DNA of 64,000 nucleotides from Campylobacter showae CSUNSWCD (GTDB lineage Bacteria; Campylobacterota; Campylobacteria; Campylobacterales; Campylobacteraceae): NCBI RefSeq assembly GCF_000313615.1, contig NZ_AMZQ01000011.1, positions 46,106 to 110,105 of the forward strand, read 5' to 3'. Shown piece by piece: positions 44,195 to 53,443 of this stretch (position 1 is its first letter; each line of letters starts with the position of its first letter). The notes under the pieces were generated by a model. It saw only the letters and a program-made list of their open reading frames with translations, ran no database searches and was not told where the DNA came from. The position numbers and the translations under genes were made by a program.

Positions 44195-45016
44195 TTATTT
44201 TTTGTTTAGCCGTTGTTCTCGCGTTTTGAAATCAGGCATAAGCTCTGCGATGAAGTTATAGAAGCTTTTTTGGTGGTGGGGGTAGATGAGGTGAGCTAGC
44301 TCGTGGAGTACGACGTATTCGACTAGCTCGGGTGCTTTTTCGATCAAATTTAGGCTTAAATTTATATAGCCTTTGCGCGAGTTGCAGCTGCCCCAGCGCG
44401 TGGCCATTTTGCGCACGACGACGCGGTTTATTTTGCAGTTTACGACTGGAGCGAATTTAGCTATAAAATGCCCGTAAACACGCCTTGCAAAGGCTTTTTT
44501 GTAGTTTTCGAGTGCCGCCAAATTTGAAGCGTAAATTTCGCCGTCAAATTTGCGTTCATCCGAGCTTTTAAATCTGGCCACGTCAAGGTGCGGGTTAAAT
44601 TTGCTAGCGTCAAATTTGCCTTCAAATTTAGCGCCGTAAAGGTACGGGTCTAGCCCGTCCGAGCTCAAATTTAAGCCGTTAAAAATCTCCGAATCGCCTG
44701 CAAAGCGTCTTAAATTTACGCCATTTAAATTTGGCTCGAATTTGATACGGTAAACCTCGCCCAGCAGCCTAAACTCGTCCTCGCGCGGCAAATTTGATAG
44801 GGTTTTTTCATAAGACGATTTTAGCCAGTCGTAGTTTTTTTGTACGAACTCTAGCGCCTGTTTTTGCGCGGCGTAAAAGGGCAGCGAGACCGAGATCTCG
44901 CCGGTTTTAGCGACCTTTAGGCGGGTGGTTTTGATGCCTTTTTTAAAATTTAGCGCGACGTCAAATTCGCCGCATTTTACGCAAACGGTTTTTACACGAG
45001 GCGTTTTGATTGCCAT
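44195..45016 (-). CDS. YgjP-like metallopeptidase with an internal low-complexity insertion
   Basis: The 273-residue protein ends in a zinc-metallopeptidase domain with His-Glu-Leu-Ala-His-Leu-Ile-Tyr-Pro-His-His and the preceding Thr-Arg-Trp-Gly-Ser-Cys, as in YgjP/DUF45 (SprT-like) proteins. The N-terminal ~100 residues match the family beta domain. Between them (~105-165) sits a stretch of about 60 residues unusual for the family, full of Lys-Phe-Asp/Lys-Phe-Glu units; the DNA there is thick with AAATTT words (eight in 44519-44731). It overlaps the MATE gene by 25 bases. The substrate is unknown. Confidence 0.85.
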   Translation of the reverse strand: MAIKTPRVKTVCVKCGEFDVALNFKKGIKTTRLKVAKTGEISVSLPFYAAQKQALEFVQKNYDWLKSSYEKTLSNLPREDEFRLLGEVYRIKFEPNLNGVNLRRFAGDSEIFNGLNLSSDGLDPYLYGAKFEGKFDASKFNPHLDVARFKSSDERKFDGEIYASNLAALENYKKAFARRVYGHFIAKFAPVVNCKINRVVVRKMATRWGSCNSRKGYINLSLNLIEKAPELVEYVVLHELAHLIYPHHQKSFYNFIAELMPDFKTREQRLNKK

Positions 45017-46311
45017 TTTCTGCTTCTCCAGCGCCAGGTATTAACAAGACCTCTCAGCCACTCGTCGGCGGTAAATCCGATCCAAACGCCGATGATGCCC
45101 ATGCCCTGCACGATGCCTAGATAGTACCCCAGCGGCAAGCTCACGCCCCACATAAACACAGCGCCCGTCATCAGCGGAAATTTAGCGTCCCCGCTCGCGC
45201 GCAGAGCGTTTACGATTACGATGTTAAACGTTCGTCCCGTCTCAAGCGCGATAGAAAGCGTAAAAAGTGGCAGCATAACGGCCTTTAGCTCCTCAGTCAA
45301 ATTTAACCGCTCCATGATCTCAAATTTGCCAAAATACGCCACCAAAACGACCGTAAGGCTAGCGATAAAGCCGATACGAAGCGCGCGGAAAGTGCGCGAG
45401 TAGGCCTCGTCAAATCTCATCGCGCCGACTAGATGCCCGACGATGACCTCGTTTGCCACGCTGATGCTGGCTCCGCAAAGAAGGATTAAAAGCGTGATCT
45501 GAAAGTAAATGGTCTGCACGTTTAGGCTGGCCTCGCCCATGCTCGCTACAAAGCCAAAAGCCACCATATACTGCGCCATCCAGAGTAAATTTTCGCCCGC
45601 GCTCGGAAGCCCGACGGATAAAATTTTGCGCAAAATGGCAAACGGCAGGCTAAATAGGCGTTTAAAGAAAATATTAACTTTGGCGTAGCGAGTCAGGATC
45701 AAAAATAGCACGATAACGCCCACTAGCCTTCCGACGACGGTCGAAACCGCGACGCCGTAGAGACCGTAGTTTGGCAGTCCTAGCCAGCCAAAAAGCGCGA
45801 TGGCGTTGCCGCAAAGGGTGATGACGTTCATAAGCAAAGAAACTAGCATAACGGCGGTGGCAAAGTTATAAACGCGAAGCACGGCTGCAAGCACCATGCC
45901 GATGCCGTCAAAGGCTAATGCGATACCGAGCATATGCAAGTAGCCAAAACTCTGGGCGCGAAGCTGCTCAGGGACGTTTAAAAGCTCTAAAATCTCAAAT
46001 CCGAAAAAGTAAATAAAAACCGCGCTACCAAGCCCGATGATAGTGTTAAACGTGATGCTAGCGTGTATGACGCGTTTGGCTAAATTTATATTTTTAGCGC
46101 CCAGAGCCTGCGCGACCACGACCGAGCAGCCCACGCTAAGGAAGCTAAAAATGGTCATAAATAGATCCATTATCTGATTGCCCGCGCCCATGGCGCCGAC
46201 TAGATGGACGCTGACCTTAGTCACCATATAGGTGTTTATGATGAGCGTCACGAAGTGCAAAAACATATCTAAAAATATCGGGATAGTGAGCTTTTTGAGC
46301 GATAAATTCAT
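44992..46311 (-). CDS. MATE-family multidrug/toxin efflux pump
   Basis: MATE proteins expel drugs and metabolites from the inner membrane using sodium or protons. The 439-residue protein has 12 predicted membrane helices in two related halves, with Met-Gly-Ala-Gly-Asn-Gln-Ile and Val-Val-Val-Ala-Gln-Ala-Leu-Gly-Ala in the first half and Ala-Asn-Glu-Val-Ile-Val-Gly-His-Leu-Val-Gly-Ala in the second. It lies upstream of the YgjP-like gene and overlaps it. The substrate cannot be read from sequence. Confidence 0.92.
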   Translation of the reverse strand: MNLSLKKLTIPIFLDMFLHFVTLIINTYMVTKVSVHLVGAMGAGNQIMDLFMTIFSFLSVGCSVVVAQALGAKNINLAKRVIHASITFNTIIGLGSAVFIYFFGFEILELLNVPEQLRAQSFGYLHMLGIALAFDGIGMVLAAVLRVYNFATAVMLVSLLMNVITLCGNAIALFGWLGLPNYGLYGVAVSTVVGRLVGVIVLFLILTRYAKVNIFFKRLFSLPFAILRKILSVGLPSAGENLLWMAQYMVAFGFVASMGEASLNVQTIYFQITLLILLCGASISVANEVIVGHLVGAMRFDEAYSRTFRALRIGFIASLTVVLVAYFGKFEIMERLNLTEELKAVMLPLFTLSIALETGRTFNIVIVNALRASGDAKFPLMTGAVFMWGVSLPLGYYLGIVQGMGIIGVWIGFTADEWLRGLVNTWRWRSRKWQSKRLV

Positions 46312-46440
46312 AATTTCTCTTTTGTAACGTGGATTTTAGATAACGTGCGATTATACCCAAATATAAATTTAAAGCGTTTTAAGGCGGAGCTACACGTTTT
46401 CCCTGCGAGCAGGCATAATCTTTTTATTAGCTTAATCAAG

Positions 46441-46446
46441 TATAAT
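46441..46446 (+). promoter_or_regulatory. -10 element that places the SLC6-type transporter start
   Basis: TATAAT at 46441-46446 is a consensus -10. Transcription from it begins near 46453, after the TTG at 46446, so the ATG at 46476 is the only workable start of the transporter gene. Confidence 0.6.
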
Positions 46447-46475
46447 TGAAAAAATTTAATCTAAACGGATATCAA

Positions 46476-47789
46476 ATGCACAAAACAAATTTTACGTCAC
46501 GCTGGGCGTTTATCATCGCTTGCGTGGGCTCGGCTATCGGTATGGCTAACGTCTGGGGGTTTCCTTATAAGGTCGGTACGAACGGCGGCGGCGCGTTTTT
46601 GCTCGTTTATCTGTTTTTTGTCGCGATATTTTCCTATGCCGGGCTATCTGCTGAGTACGCTATCGGCAGACGCGCCAAAACCGGCACGCTAGGCTCATAC
46701 GAATACGCGTGGAAGAGCCGAAATTGGGGCACGTTTGGTAAAATTTTAGGCTGGATACCGCTAGCGGGCTCGATGTGTATCGCTATCGGCTACGCTGTCA
46801 TCATCGCATACGTTTTAAAGGCGCTATTTCAGGCGATCACAGGCTCGCTGATGACGGTGGATACGAACACTTGGTTTGAGTCCTTTGCGCTTTCGTCCTA
46901 TTCGGTCGTGCCGTTTCACTTTATCGTCGTTGCAGGCACGCTGTTTACGCTATTTTTCGGCGCGCACAGTATCGAAAAGACAAACAAAATCATGATGCCG
47001 CTCTTTTTCGTGCTATTTTTTATCCTAGCTATCAGAGTAGCGTTTCTAGACGGGGCCTTTGGTGGGTATAAATTCGTCTTTCACAGCGACTGGGGCAAGC
47101 TAGCCGACCCGATGGTATGGGTTGCGGCGATGGGTCAGGCCTTTTTCTCGCTATCTATCACGGGTTCTGGTATGATAGTTTACGGCGCGTATCTATCAAA
47201 GGACGAAGACGTCGTAGATAGCGCGCAAAAAACGGCGATCTTTGATACGATCGCTGCGATGACGGCGGCGCTAGTTATGCTGCCTGCGGTATTTGCTTAC
47301 GGCATGGATCCTGCGGCGGGGCCTGGGTTACTTTTCGTAACGCTGCCTAAAATTTTACAAGACATGCCGGGCGGTCAAATTTTCGCGATTATTTTATTTA
47401 CGGCAGTGATTTTTGGCGGCGTGACCTCGCTGCAAAATATGTTCGAAGCCGTCGCCGAGTCGATCATGCACAAATTTCCTAAGCTAAAGCGCGGCGTCGT
47501 GCTAATCGCGCTTTGCATAATATGCTTTGGTATCGGCGTAAATATGGAAGCCATAACTAGCTGGGGGCCGTGGATGGACTTTGTGTCGATCTATATCATA
47601 CCTATCGGCGCGGTGATCGGTGCGGTGTCGTGGTTTTGGGTTATCAAAAAAGAAGAGATCATGGACGAGATAAATACCGGCGCGGCAAAAAAACAAGGCG
47701 CGTTTTGGTATTTTACGGGCAGATATATATACGTGCCGATGGCGCTTACGCTTTGTATCATCGCGCTTAGCATGCATATCTCGTTTTAA
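46476..47789 (+). CDS. Sodium-dependent transporter of the SLC6/NSS family
   Basis: These LeuT-like transporters import amino acids or similar compounds with sodium. The 437-residue protein begins Trp-Ala-Phe-Ile-Ile-Ala-Cys-Val-Gly-Ser-Ala-Ile-Gly-Met-Ala-Asn-Val-Trp-Gly-Phe-Pro, the sodium-binding helix-1 signature, then Asn-Gly-Gly-Gly-Ala-Phe and about 11 helices, typical of shorter bacterial members. The ABC-F gene follows after nine bases and may be co-transcribed. Confidence 0.94.
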   Translation: MHKTNFTSRWAFIIACVGSAIGMANVWGFPYKVGTNGGGAFLLVYLFFVAIFSYAGLSAEYAIGRRAKTGTLGSYEYAWKSRNWGTFGKILGWIPLAGSMCIAIGYAVIIAYVLKALFQAITGSLMTVDTNTWFESFALSSYSVVPFHFIVVAGTLFTLFFGAHSIEKTNKIMMPLFFVLFFILAIRVAFLDGAFGGYKFVFHSDWGKLADPMVWVAAMGQAFFSLSITGSGMIVYGAYLSKDEDVVDSAQKTAIFDTIAAMTAALVMLPAVFAYGMDPAAGPGLLFVTLPKILQDMPGGQIFAIILFTAVIFGGVTSLQNMFEAVAESIMHKFPKLKRGVVLIALCIICFGIGVNMEAITSWGPWMDFVSIYIIPIGAVIGAVSWFWVIKKEEIMDEINTGAAKKQGAFWYFTGRYIYVPMALTLCIIALSMHISF

Positions 47790-47798
47790 GGCTCGCGC

Positions 47799-49739
47799 GT
47801 GGCTCTAATCGACCTTATCGACGTTAGTAAAAAATTCGGCCCCAATGAAATTTTAAACAAAATAAGCCTCAGCGTAAACGAGCGCGAGCGTATCGCAATC
47901 ATCGGTAAAAACGGCAGCGGCAAAAGTACGCTGATGAAGCTAGTCGCGGGCTCGCTAGAGCCTGATAGCGGCAGGCGTATCCTGCAAGGCGGCGTAAAAG
48001 TAGAAATGCTCGCGCAAAATCCCAAATTTGACGATGCGGCCACCGTAAAAGACGCGCTAAATTTGGAGTTAAAAGAGATCTTTGACGCGCGTGACGAGTA
48101 TGCCGCGGTGCTAGAAGCGCTCGGCAGCGATCCGCACAACAAAGAAATAAACGCGAGGCAAGATGAGCTAATCAAATTTATCGAAGCAAAAGACGGCTGG
48201 CAGATCGAGCGCAAGATCGAGCGCGTGCTGGAGGAGTTTAAGCTAAAAGAGTACGAAAACCGAGCTGTTGCAAGCCTTAGCGGAGGCGAGATACGCCGCG
48301 TGGCTCTGGGCGCTTTGATCCTTAAAAAGCCCGATATTTTGCTACTTGACGAGCCTACGAACCACCTTGACGTTTATATGGTGAGATTTTTAGAGGATAT
48401 GCTAAAAAGCTCGCGCCAGACGATAGTTTTTATCTCGCACGATCGCTACTTTATCGACGCGCTAGCAACTAGAAGCGTCGAGATCGAGGAGGGCGCGCTG
48501 GCGTCTTTTGACGGCGGTTATGCAAACTATCTAGCTAAAAAAGAGGAAATCCTGGCCAGCCTAGCCAAATCTCACGAAACGCTGCTAAAACAGCTAAAAG
48601 CTGAGGAGGAGTGGCTACGCCGCGGCGTCAAAGCGCGTCTAAAACGCAACGAAGGGCGCAAAGAGCGAGTGCTAGCCATGCGCGAGGAAGCTAAGAAAAA
48701 CCCGGGCGTGATACGCCGTGTTAGGCTCGAGCTTGAGCGCGCGAGTAAAAATTTTAATCAAACTCAAAGCGTAAACCGCAAAAAAATGCTATTTGAGATC
48801 AAGCAATTAAGCAAAACTATCGGCGGCAAGCAGCTTTTTAGGGATTTTAACGCGCGCGTTTTGCAAGGCGAACGTATCGCGATAGTCGGACGAAACGGTA
48901 GCGGCAAAAGTACTCTTATTAAAATTTTACTCGGATTTGAAAAGCCTAGCAGCGGCGAGATCAAGCGAGGCGAAGTGCGAGTGGGGTACTTTGATCAGTC
49001 TAGAAGCGCGCTAGACGACGACAAGAGCCTCATCGAGACATTTTGCCCAAACGGCGGCGATCACGTCATGGTGCGTGGTCGAAATATGCACGTTTACGGC
49101 TACCTTAAAAATTTCCTATTTCCTAAAGAATTCCTCGATAAACCAATCGGCGTGCTAAGCGGTGGCGAGAAAAACCGCGTGGCGCTCGCGCTGCTTTTTA
49201 GCAAGGAGTACGACGTGCTCGTGCTAGATGAGCCCACAAACGACCTTGATATCGCAACTATCAACATCCTTGAGGACTACCTGCAAAGCTTTGAAGGCGC
49301 TATCATCATCGTGAGCCACGACCGCTACTTCGTCGATAAGATCGCGCACAAGCTCTGGGCCTTTGAGGGCACGCAAATAGAGGTGTTGCATCAAGAATAC
49401 AGCGTCTATCTTGAGTTAGAAGACGAATTAGCCGAGCTTGGCAAATTTGAAGCGAGCCTAGCAAGCGAAGCTGAGCAAGCGCAAAAACAAAAGAGCAAAA
49501 CCAGCGCAAAGCTAAGCTATAAGCAAACGCAAATTTTATCCTCGCATCCCGAAAAAATCGCCGCACTGGAAGCTAAGATAAAAGAGCTAAACGCCGGCCT
49601 TAGCGATCCAAAAATCTATCAGCAAATCGGCCTAACCACGCTTTATAACGACCTAGAAGCGGCAAAAAGCGAGCTTGAAACACTAGAGAACGAATACTTT
49701 GAAGTCTTAGAAATTGCCGAAAATTTGGATCAAATTTGA
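47799..49739 (+). CDS. ABC-F family ATPase (Uup-like)
   Basis: ABC-F proteins have two ATPase cassettes and no membrane part; they act on ribosomes, and Uup also affects DNA stability. The 646-residue protein has Walker A motifs Gly-Lys-Asn-Gly-Ser-Gly-Lys-Ser-Thr and Gly-Arg-Asn-Gly-Ser-Gly-Lys-Ser-Thr, signature motifs Leu-Ser-Gly-Gly-Glu, Walker B Leu-Leu-Leu-Asp-Glu-Pro-Thr-Asn-His and Val-Leu-Asp-Glu-Pro-Thr-Asn-Asp, and a C-terminal coiled coil (~555-646) as in Uup. The start is a GTG. The stop overlaps the next start. Confidence 0.93.
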   Translation: MALIDLIDVSKKFGPNEILNKISLSVNERERIAIIGKNGSGKSTLMKLVAGSLEPDSGRRILQGGVKVEMLAQNPKFDDAATVKDALNLELKEIFDARDEYAAVLEALGSDPHNKEINARQDELIKFIEAKDGWQIERKIERVLEEFKLKEYENRAVASLSGGEIRRVALGALILKKPDILLLDEPTNHLDVYMVRFLEDMLKSSRQTIVFISHDRYFIDALATRSVEIEEGALASFDGGYANYLAKKEEILASLAKSHETLLKQLKAEEEWLRRGVKARLKRNEGRKERVLAMREEAKKNPGVIRRVRLELERASKNFNQTQSVNRKKMLFEIKQLSKTIGGKQLFRDFNARVLQGERIAIVGRNGSGKSTLIKILLGFEKPSSGEIKRGEVRVGYFDQSRSALDDDKSLIETFCPNGGDHVMVRGRNMHVYGYLKNFLFPKEFLDKPIGVLSGGEKNRVALALLFSKEYDVLVLDEPTNDLDIATINILEDYLQSFEGAIIIVSHDRYFVDKIAHKLWAFEGTQIEVLHQEYSVYLELEDELAELGKFEASLASEAEQAQKQKSKTSAKLSYKQTQILSSHPEKIAALEAKIKELNAGLSDPKIYQQIGLTTLYNDLEAAKSELETLENEYFEVLEIAENLDQI

Positions 49740-50184
49740 AAAAATTTACCAAAATCGGCAGGGTCGGCGGGCTATACACGAGAACGATCAAGCTAAACGA
49801 GGCCGTTGCTGTTAGCTTTGAGGTTGGCAGTCAGATATTTAGCGGGACGTTTTCGCCGCAAAAATTTGATCTCGAAACGGGCGACCTAGTCAAAAGGTAG
49901 AGTATAAAAAAGACGGCTTTTTAAATAAAATTCTTACCTTTGAGACGCTTGCTAAAAACAACGAAAACGCGAGCAAAAGAGCGAAATTTTTAAACATTTT
50001 TGCCTTTATTTGCTTTGTTTGCATTGGTTTGCTGTTATTTAGCGGGATAGTGACCTCGCTTGTTACGAGCAGCGGAGAGTTTGGTTTTGGCGATATTACG
50101 ACGCTTGCTATACTTTGTACGACCTGCTATCTCGCGGTGAGAGCAGCCGTGTCTAAATTTAAAATTTTGAGGCATTTTGCGTAA
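49736..50184 (+). pseudogene. Frameshifted small membrane protein gene
   Basis: A TTG overlapping the ABC-F stop opens 54 codons (polar, beta-rich: Tyr-Thr-Arg-Thr-Ile-Lys-Leu-Asn) that end at a TAG (49898-49900). Just before it are four A (49892-49895); a fifth A would run on into the second frame (from 49897), which encodes 95 residues with two membrane helices (~Ile-Phe-Ala-Phe-Ile-Cys-Phe-Val-Cys-Ile and Ile-Thr-Thr-Leu-Ala-Ile-Leu-Cys). Joined, they make a ~150-residue membrane protein. I do not know the family. Two separate small genes are less likely. Confidence 0.5.
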
Positions 50185-50187
50185 AAT

Positions 50188-50553
50188 TTGAGTTCGATAA
50201 AAAAAGAGCTTCTAAAAATAGGCGGCACTTTGAAAGATAAAAAACCTATACTACTTTGCTTATTTGCGCTTTTTGCCGTGCTTTTTACGGTATTTTTCAT
50301 GGTTTACATCGCTAGCTACGAAGAAGAAAACGAATTTACCCAGATAGGTAGCAGCGAATTTTACGCTACGCCGCAGGGTAAAATTTACGCGCTCATCCCA
50401 AGCGGAGGCAAATTTGAGCTAGAAGGCGTGCGGGCGGATAAATTTAAGGTCCTTGCGACAGGTGGTTATCGCGGTCGAAACGTCGGCATGGGCGAAAGCG
50501 CCGTCTACTGCGGCAATCTAGCTATGAGCGGAGTTAATCCGGCTCGTGCCTGA
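50188..50553 (+). CDS. Membrane-anchored protein with a partial DKNYY-like repeat, possibly truncated
   Basis: The 121-residue protein has one membrane helix (~21-45) and a C-terminal segment whose pattern (Gly-Lys-Ile-Tyr-Ala-Leu ... Val-Arg-Ala-Asp-Lys-Phe-Lys-Val-Leu ... Ser-Ala-Val-Tyr-Cys-Gly) recalls the DKNYY repeat, a short module of unknown role usually found in tandem. Here it breaks off after about one and a half units. Another frame stays open after the stop, from ~50543 to 50683, so a frameshift may have cut it. The TTG start lies three bases after the preceding pseudogene. Confidence 0.5.
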   Translation: MSSIKKELLKIGGTLKDKKPILLCLFALFAVLFTVFFMVYIASYEEENEFTQIGSSEFYATPQGKIYALIPSGGKFELEGVRADKFKVLATGGYRGRNVGMGESAVYCGNLAMSGVNPARA

Positions 50554-50772
50554 GCAAGGCGAGCTCGCAACAAAACAAGATTTATATGAAAACAAAGTAA
50601 AAAATCATAAAATATATCCTTGTAAAGGTCGTTATGCTAAAAAACTCGTCTTGTTTCGTTTTTTGGCCTCGATAATAATTTAAACGGCTTAATTTAACTT
50701 GGATAGCAAATTTGTTTCTTGTTCTAGTAAAAACTGTAGAATAAAATCGTAATTTATCAATAAGGACAAAAC

Positions 50773-51909
50773 GTGAAGAAAATTTTACTTAGCTCGCTAG
50801 TTTTTGCGGGTCTTTTACTCAACGGATATGACTTAAATGACGGTATCGGCGAAGAAGTATATCTAAATTCCGTTCAAGAAAACGGAAAATACGGTTTTGC
50901 CGACGAAAACGGCAATATAGTAATAAAAGCGCAATACGACAAGGTAGGCGAATTTGAAGACGGGCTCGCGGCTGTTGCTATCCTTAACGAAAAAGAATCA
51001 AAAATGGGATTTATTAATACTAAAGGTGAGGTGGTTATACCGATAAAATACGACAACGGCTCAGAGTTTAGAAACGGCGTGGCATTGGTGTTTTTAGATA
51101 AAAAATGGGGTGCGGTAAATCGCTTTGGGGATATGGTTTTAAATATGGAATTTGACGATGCAAGACTAGAAGAAGAGATAATAATCGCTGCCAAAGACGG
51201 TAAATACGGTATCTATGCAAGAGACGGCAAGGAGCTGATCGCTCCGAAGTATTATATGATAGAAGAATTTAAGGAAAGTGGATTTGCGGTAACGTGGGTA
51301 AAAACAAATGACAAAACAAGACACGGCGTCATCTATAAAAACGGCAAAGAGGTGCTTCCTCCAAAATTTGACTATAATCCGATCTTTTATGATGATAAGG
51401 AGCAATATCAATTAATAAGCATGGACGGCAAATACGGCGTTATAAATCGTGCGTATGAGATCGTAGTGCCTATAGAGTATGAAAAAGTAGATTTTGATAT
51501 ATCAAATTCCGGAGTTCTTATTTACGGAAAGGATGGTAAAATGGGCTTAGTTGCCTCGGCGGATAAAAAGATCGAGCCGAAATTCGACATGATAGAACTC
51601 GATCCTATAAAGAAAAATGTGTTTCATGTTAATGAAAACGGAAAATGGGGGTTATACGGCGAAAATTTAGAGCCGATAGTTGAACCAAAATATAACGAAG
51701 CGTTATTTTTTGGCGATCATAACGTCTCGACCTTTGAAGAAAACAAAAAATTTGGCGTGATAGATATAAACGGTAAAATCATCATACCCGCACAGTATTT
51801 TATGATTTTTATACATAGTGATGGAATCTACGCTTATCCAAAAAATGACAATAAAACAAAAATATATTTTACGCTTGACGGTAAGCCGAAAAACCTAAAA
51901 GAACAATGA
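50773..51909 (+). CDS. Exported WG-repeat protein
   Basis: The 378-residue protein has a signal peptide (~1-18) and then about nine WG-type beta repeats of ~35-40 residues, with units such as Gly-Lys-Tyr-Gly-Phe-Ala-Asp-Glu-Asn-Gly-Asn-Ile-Val-Ile and Lys-Met-Gly-Phe-Ile-Asn-Thr-Lys-Gly-Glu-Val-Val-Ile-Pro, plus Lys-Trp-Gly. Such repeats form extended beta structures; function is unknown. It has its own upstream region and is probably a single gene. The DNA is somewhat AT-richer than its neighbours. Confidence 0.88.
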   Translation: MKKILLSSLVFAGLLLNGYDLNDGIGEEVYLNSVQENGKYGFADENGNIVIKAQYDKVGEFEDGLAAVAILNEKESKMGFINTKGEVVIPIKYDNGSEFRNGVALVFLDKKWGAVNRFGDMVLNMEFDDARLEEEIIIAAKDGKYGIYARDGKELIAPKYYMIEEFKESGFAVTWVKTNDKTRHGVIYKNGKEVLPPKFDYNPIFYDDKEQYQLISMDGKYGVINRAYEIVVPIEYEKVDFDISNSGVLIYGKDGKMGLVASADKKIEPKFDMIELDPIKKNVFHVNENGKWGLYGENLEPIVEPKYNEALFFGDHNVSTFEENKKFGVIDINGKIIIPAQYFMIFIHSDGIYAYPKNDNKTKIYFTLDGKPKNLKEQ

Positions 51910-52040
51910 AGTTTTATAAAATTAACAAGCATGAAAAATTTGCGTGAGATAAAAATCGACGTTGTAGCAGTCTTTGCTCGTCGCTAGCAAATTTTAATCA
52001 AATTTTCGCTAAAATCGGGTCAAATTTAAAAGGAGTGCAA

Positions 52041-52799
52041 ATGAAACTGGGAAATTTTTCCGCAAACTCAAGCCTAAGCAATCAATACCTAGAACAAGCT
52101 CAAAATAACAGCGCAAAAGCCCTAAATAACATCTCCGCACAGCGCGCTATAAGCGGTATCGACAGCGCAAATCTAGCTATCGCGGACTCGCTACGCTCTC
52201 AAAGCTCCACGCTAGAGCAGGGCGTCGCAAACGCAAACGACGCTATCGGCATCCTGCAGATCGCAGACTCTACGCTAGCAAATATCACGCAAAGCGCCGA
52301 CCGTATCGGCGAACTATCGGTGAGATATAACGGCGGCATCCTAAACGCTGACCAGCAAAAGATGATAAAAAGCGAGGCGGACGCGCTCGTGGGCGCGATG
52401 AGAGAGAGCACGCAGCAGGCGAGCTTTAACGGCAAGAACGTATTTGGCGGGCAGATGAGCTTCCTAACAGGTAATGGTACGGCAAGCGTAAATTTAAACG
52501 CGCCCGATTTTAGCGGTATTGATGTGAGTAACGGCGAGAGCGTGAGTAAATTTATCGGTAGCGTAAACGCTCTGCGAGGCGAGATCGGTGCGGCGCAAAA
52601 CGGCATACTCTCGGGCATCAACGCAAGCCTAACCAAAAACGTTGCGCTAAGGCAAAGCGAGTCGCAGCTGCAAAATAACGACATCGCTAAAAATATAAGC
52701 GCCTTTAAGCAAAACGACCTGCAAGCAAATGCCGCGATCCTAGCTCAAGCGCACAATACTGCAAGCTTGCAAAGTCAGTTTAACAGGCTTTTGGGCTAA
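52041..52799 (+). CDS. flaC: FlaC-like secreted flagellin-domain protein
   Basis: The 252-residue protein has the flagellin N-terminal (Ala-Lys-Ala-Leu-Asn-Asn-Ile-Ser-Ala-Gln-Arg-Ala-Ile-Ser-Gly-Ile-Asp-Ser-Ala-Asn) and C-terminal coiled coils (ending Gln-Ser-Gln-Phe-Asn-Arg-Leu-Leu-Gly) with almost no central surface domain. Its size and the Ser-Leu-Arg-Ser-Gln-Ser-Ser-Thr motif match C. jejuni FlaC, which is exported by the flagellar apparatus and has been reported to bind host cells and modulate TLR5. The ATG at 52041 follows AGGAG; GTG at 52035 is less likely. I see no clear sigma-28 promoter. A strong terminator follows. Confidence 0.9.
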   Translation: MKLGNFSANSSLSNQYLEQAQNNSAKALNNISAQRAISGIDSANLAIADSLRSQSSTLEQGVANANDAIGILQIADSTLANITQSADRIGELSVRYNGGILNADQQKMIKSEADALVGAMRESTQQASFNGKNVFGGQMSFLTGNGTASVNLNAPDFSGIDVSNGESVSKFIGSVNALRGEIGAAQNGILSGINASLTKNVALRQSESQLQNNDIAKNISAFKQNDLQANAAILAQAHNTASLQSQFNRLLG

Positions 52800-52813
52800 A
52801 TTTAGCTGCTTTA

Positions 52814-52848
52814 CATTTTAGCCGCTACGCTCCTTGGCGGCTAAAATG
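52814..52848 (+). terminator. Terminator of the FlaC-like gene
   Basis: Perfect 12-base arms CATTTTAGCCGC (52814-52825) and GCGGCTAAAATG (52837-52848), followed by a T-rich run, 15 bases after the stop. Confidence 0.85.
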
Positions 52849-53011
52849 CTTTTGTTTCTTGCTTCTACTTTTGCTATCTAATCGTGCCTTAAATCAATCA
52901 GTCAAATTTTACTTACTTTCGCGTCTAATATACTCTCATGCTTTGCGATTAAAATATAAATGCTCGCCAAGTTAAATTTGCCGAGTCGGGCTGCGTACTC
53001 GTCAAATTCAC

Positions 53012-53443
53012 CTAAACCCTCCACATTACTTTTGCCAGGATTATCATTATGACACATAAAACAAGGGCGATGACGTGCGAGTATTTGCCAAATGGATCGG
53101 GCTTTTTAAGCTTATAGACATAAAAGAGCGATATCGCCGTGATTAGGCACATTAACCCTAGCACGCCGATCTTGGTCGCGAGTAAAATTTGAAACGGACT
53201 ACCGAACCATCCGTTCTCGCCGCCAAAATAATCCTTTGCCATATAAACGCCACTGATAATCAGGAGTAAAAACGCAGTGCCAAACACCTTTGCGCTGCTT
53301 TTGGTGTAGGCTTTTTTGACGCGAGCGAGCGTATCCTCGTCTACGTGCTTTTTGGCAAACGGAAATATACAAACGTCGAAAAATACGTAACCAACGAAGG
53401 CTACGGCGCTCAAAATATGAACAATCAGGAAAAATAGATACAT
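53012..53443 (-). CDS. CopD-like four-helix membrane protein
   Basis: The 143-residue protein has four membrane helices (about 3-25, 50-70, 84-104, 118-140), with a His in helix 1 (Val-His-Ile-Leu-Ser-Ala-Val-Ala-Phe-Val-Gly) as in the CopD/HemJ-like group that can bind haem or copper. There is no enzyme motif. Copper or haem function is inference from the helix pattern only. It stands alone, with gene-free sequence on both sides. Confidence 0.65.
   Translation of the reverse strand: MYLFFLIVHILSAVAFVGYVFFDVCIFPFAKKHVDEDTLARVKKAYTKSSAKVFGTAFLLLIISGVYMAKDYFGGENGWFGSPFQILLATKIGVLGLMCLITAISLFYVYKLKKPDPFGKYSHVIALVLCVIMIILAKVMWRV

Noticed and set aside
46446-46475. N-terminal extension of the SLC6-type transporter from TTG 46446
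   Set aside because: The TTG overlaps a consensus -10, so it would not be in the transcript.
51910-52040. Sigma-28 promoter for the FlaC-like gene
   Set aside because: No sequence close to the Campylobacter sigma-28 consensus is convincing in this stretch.
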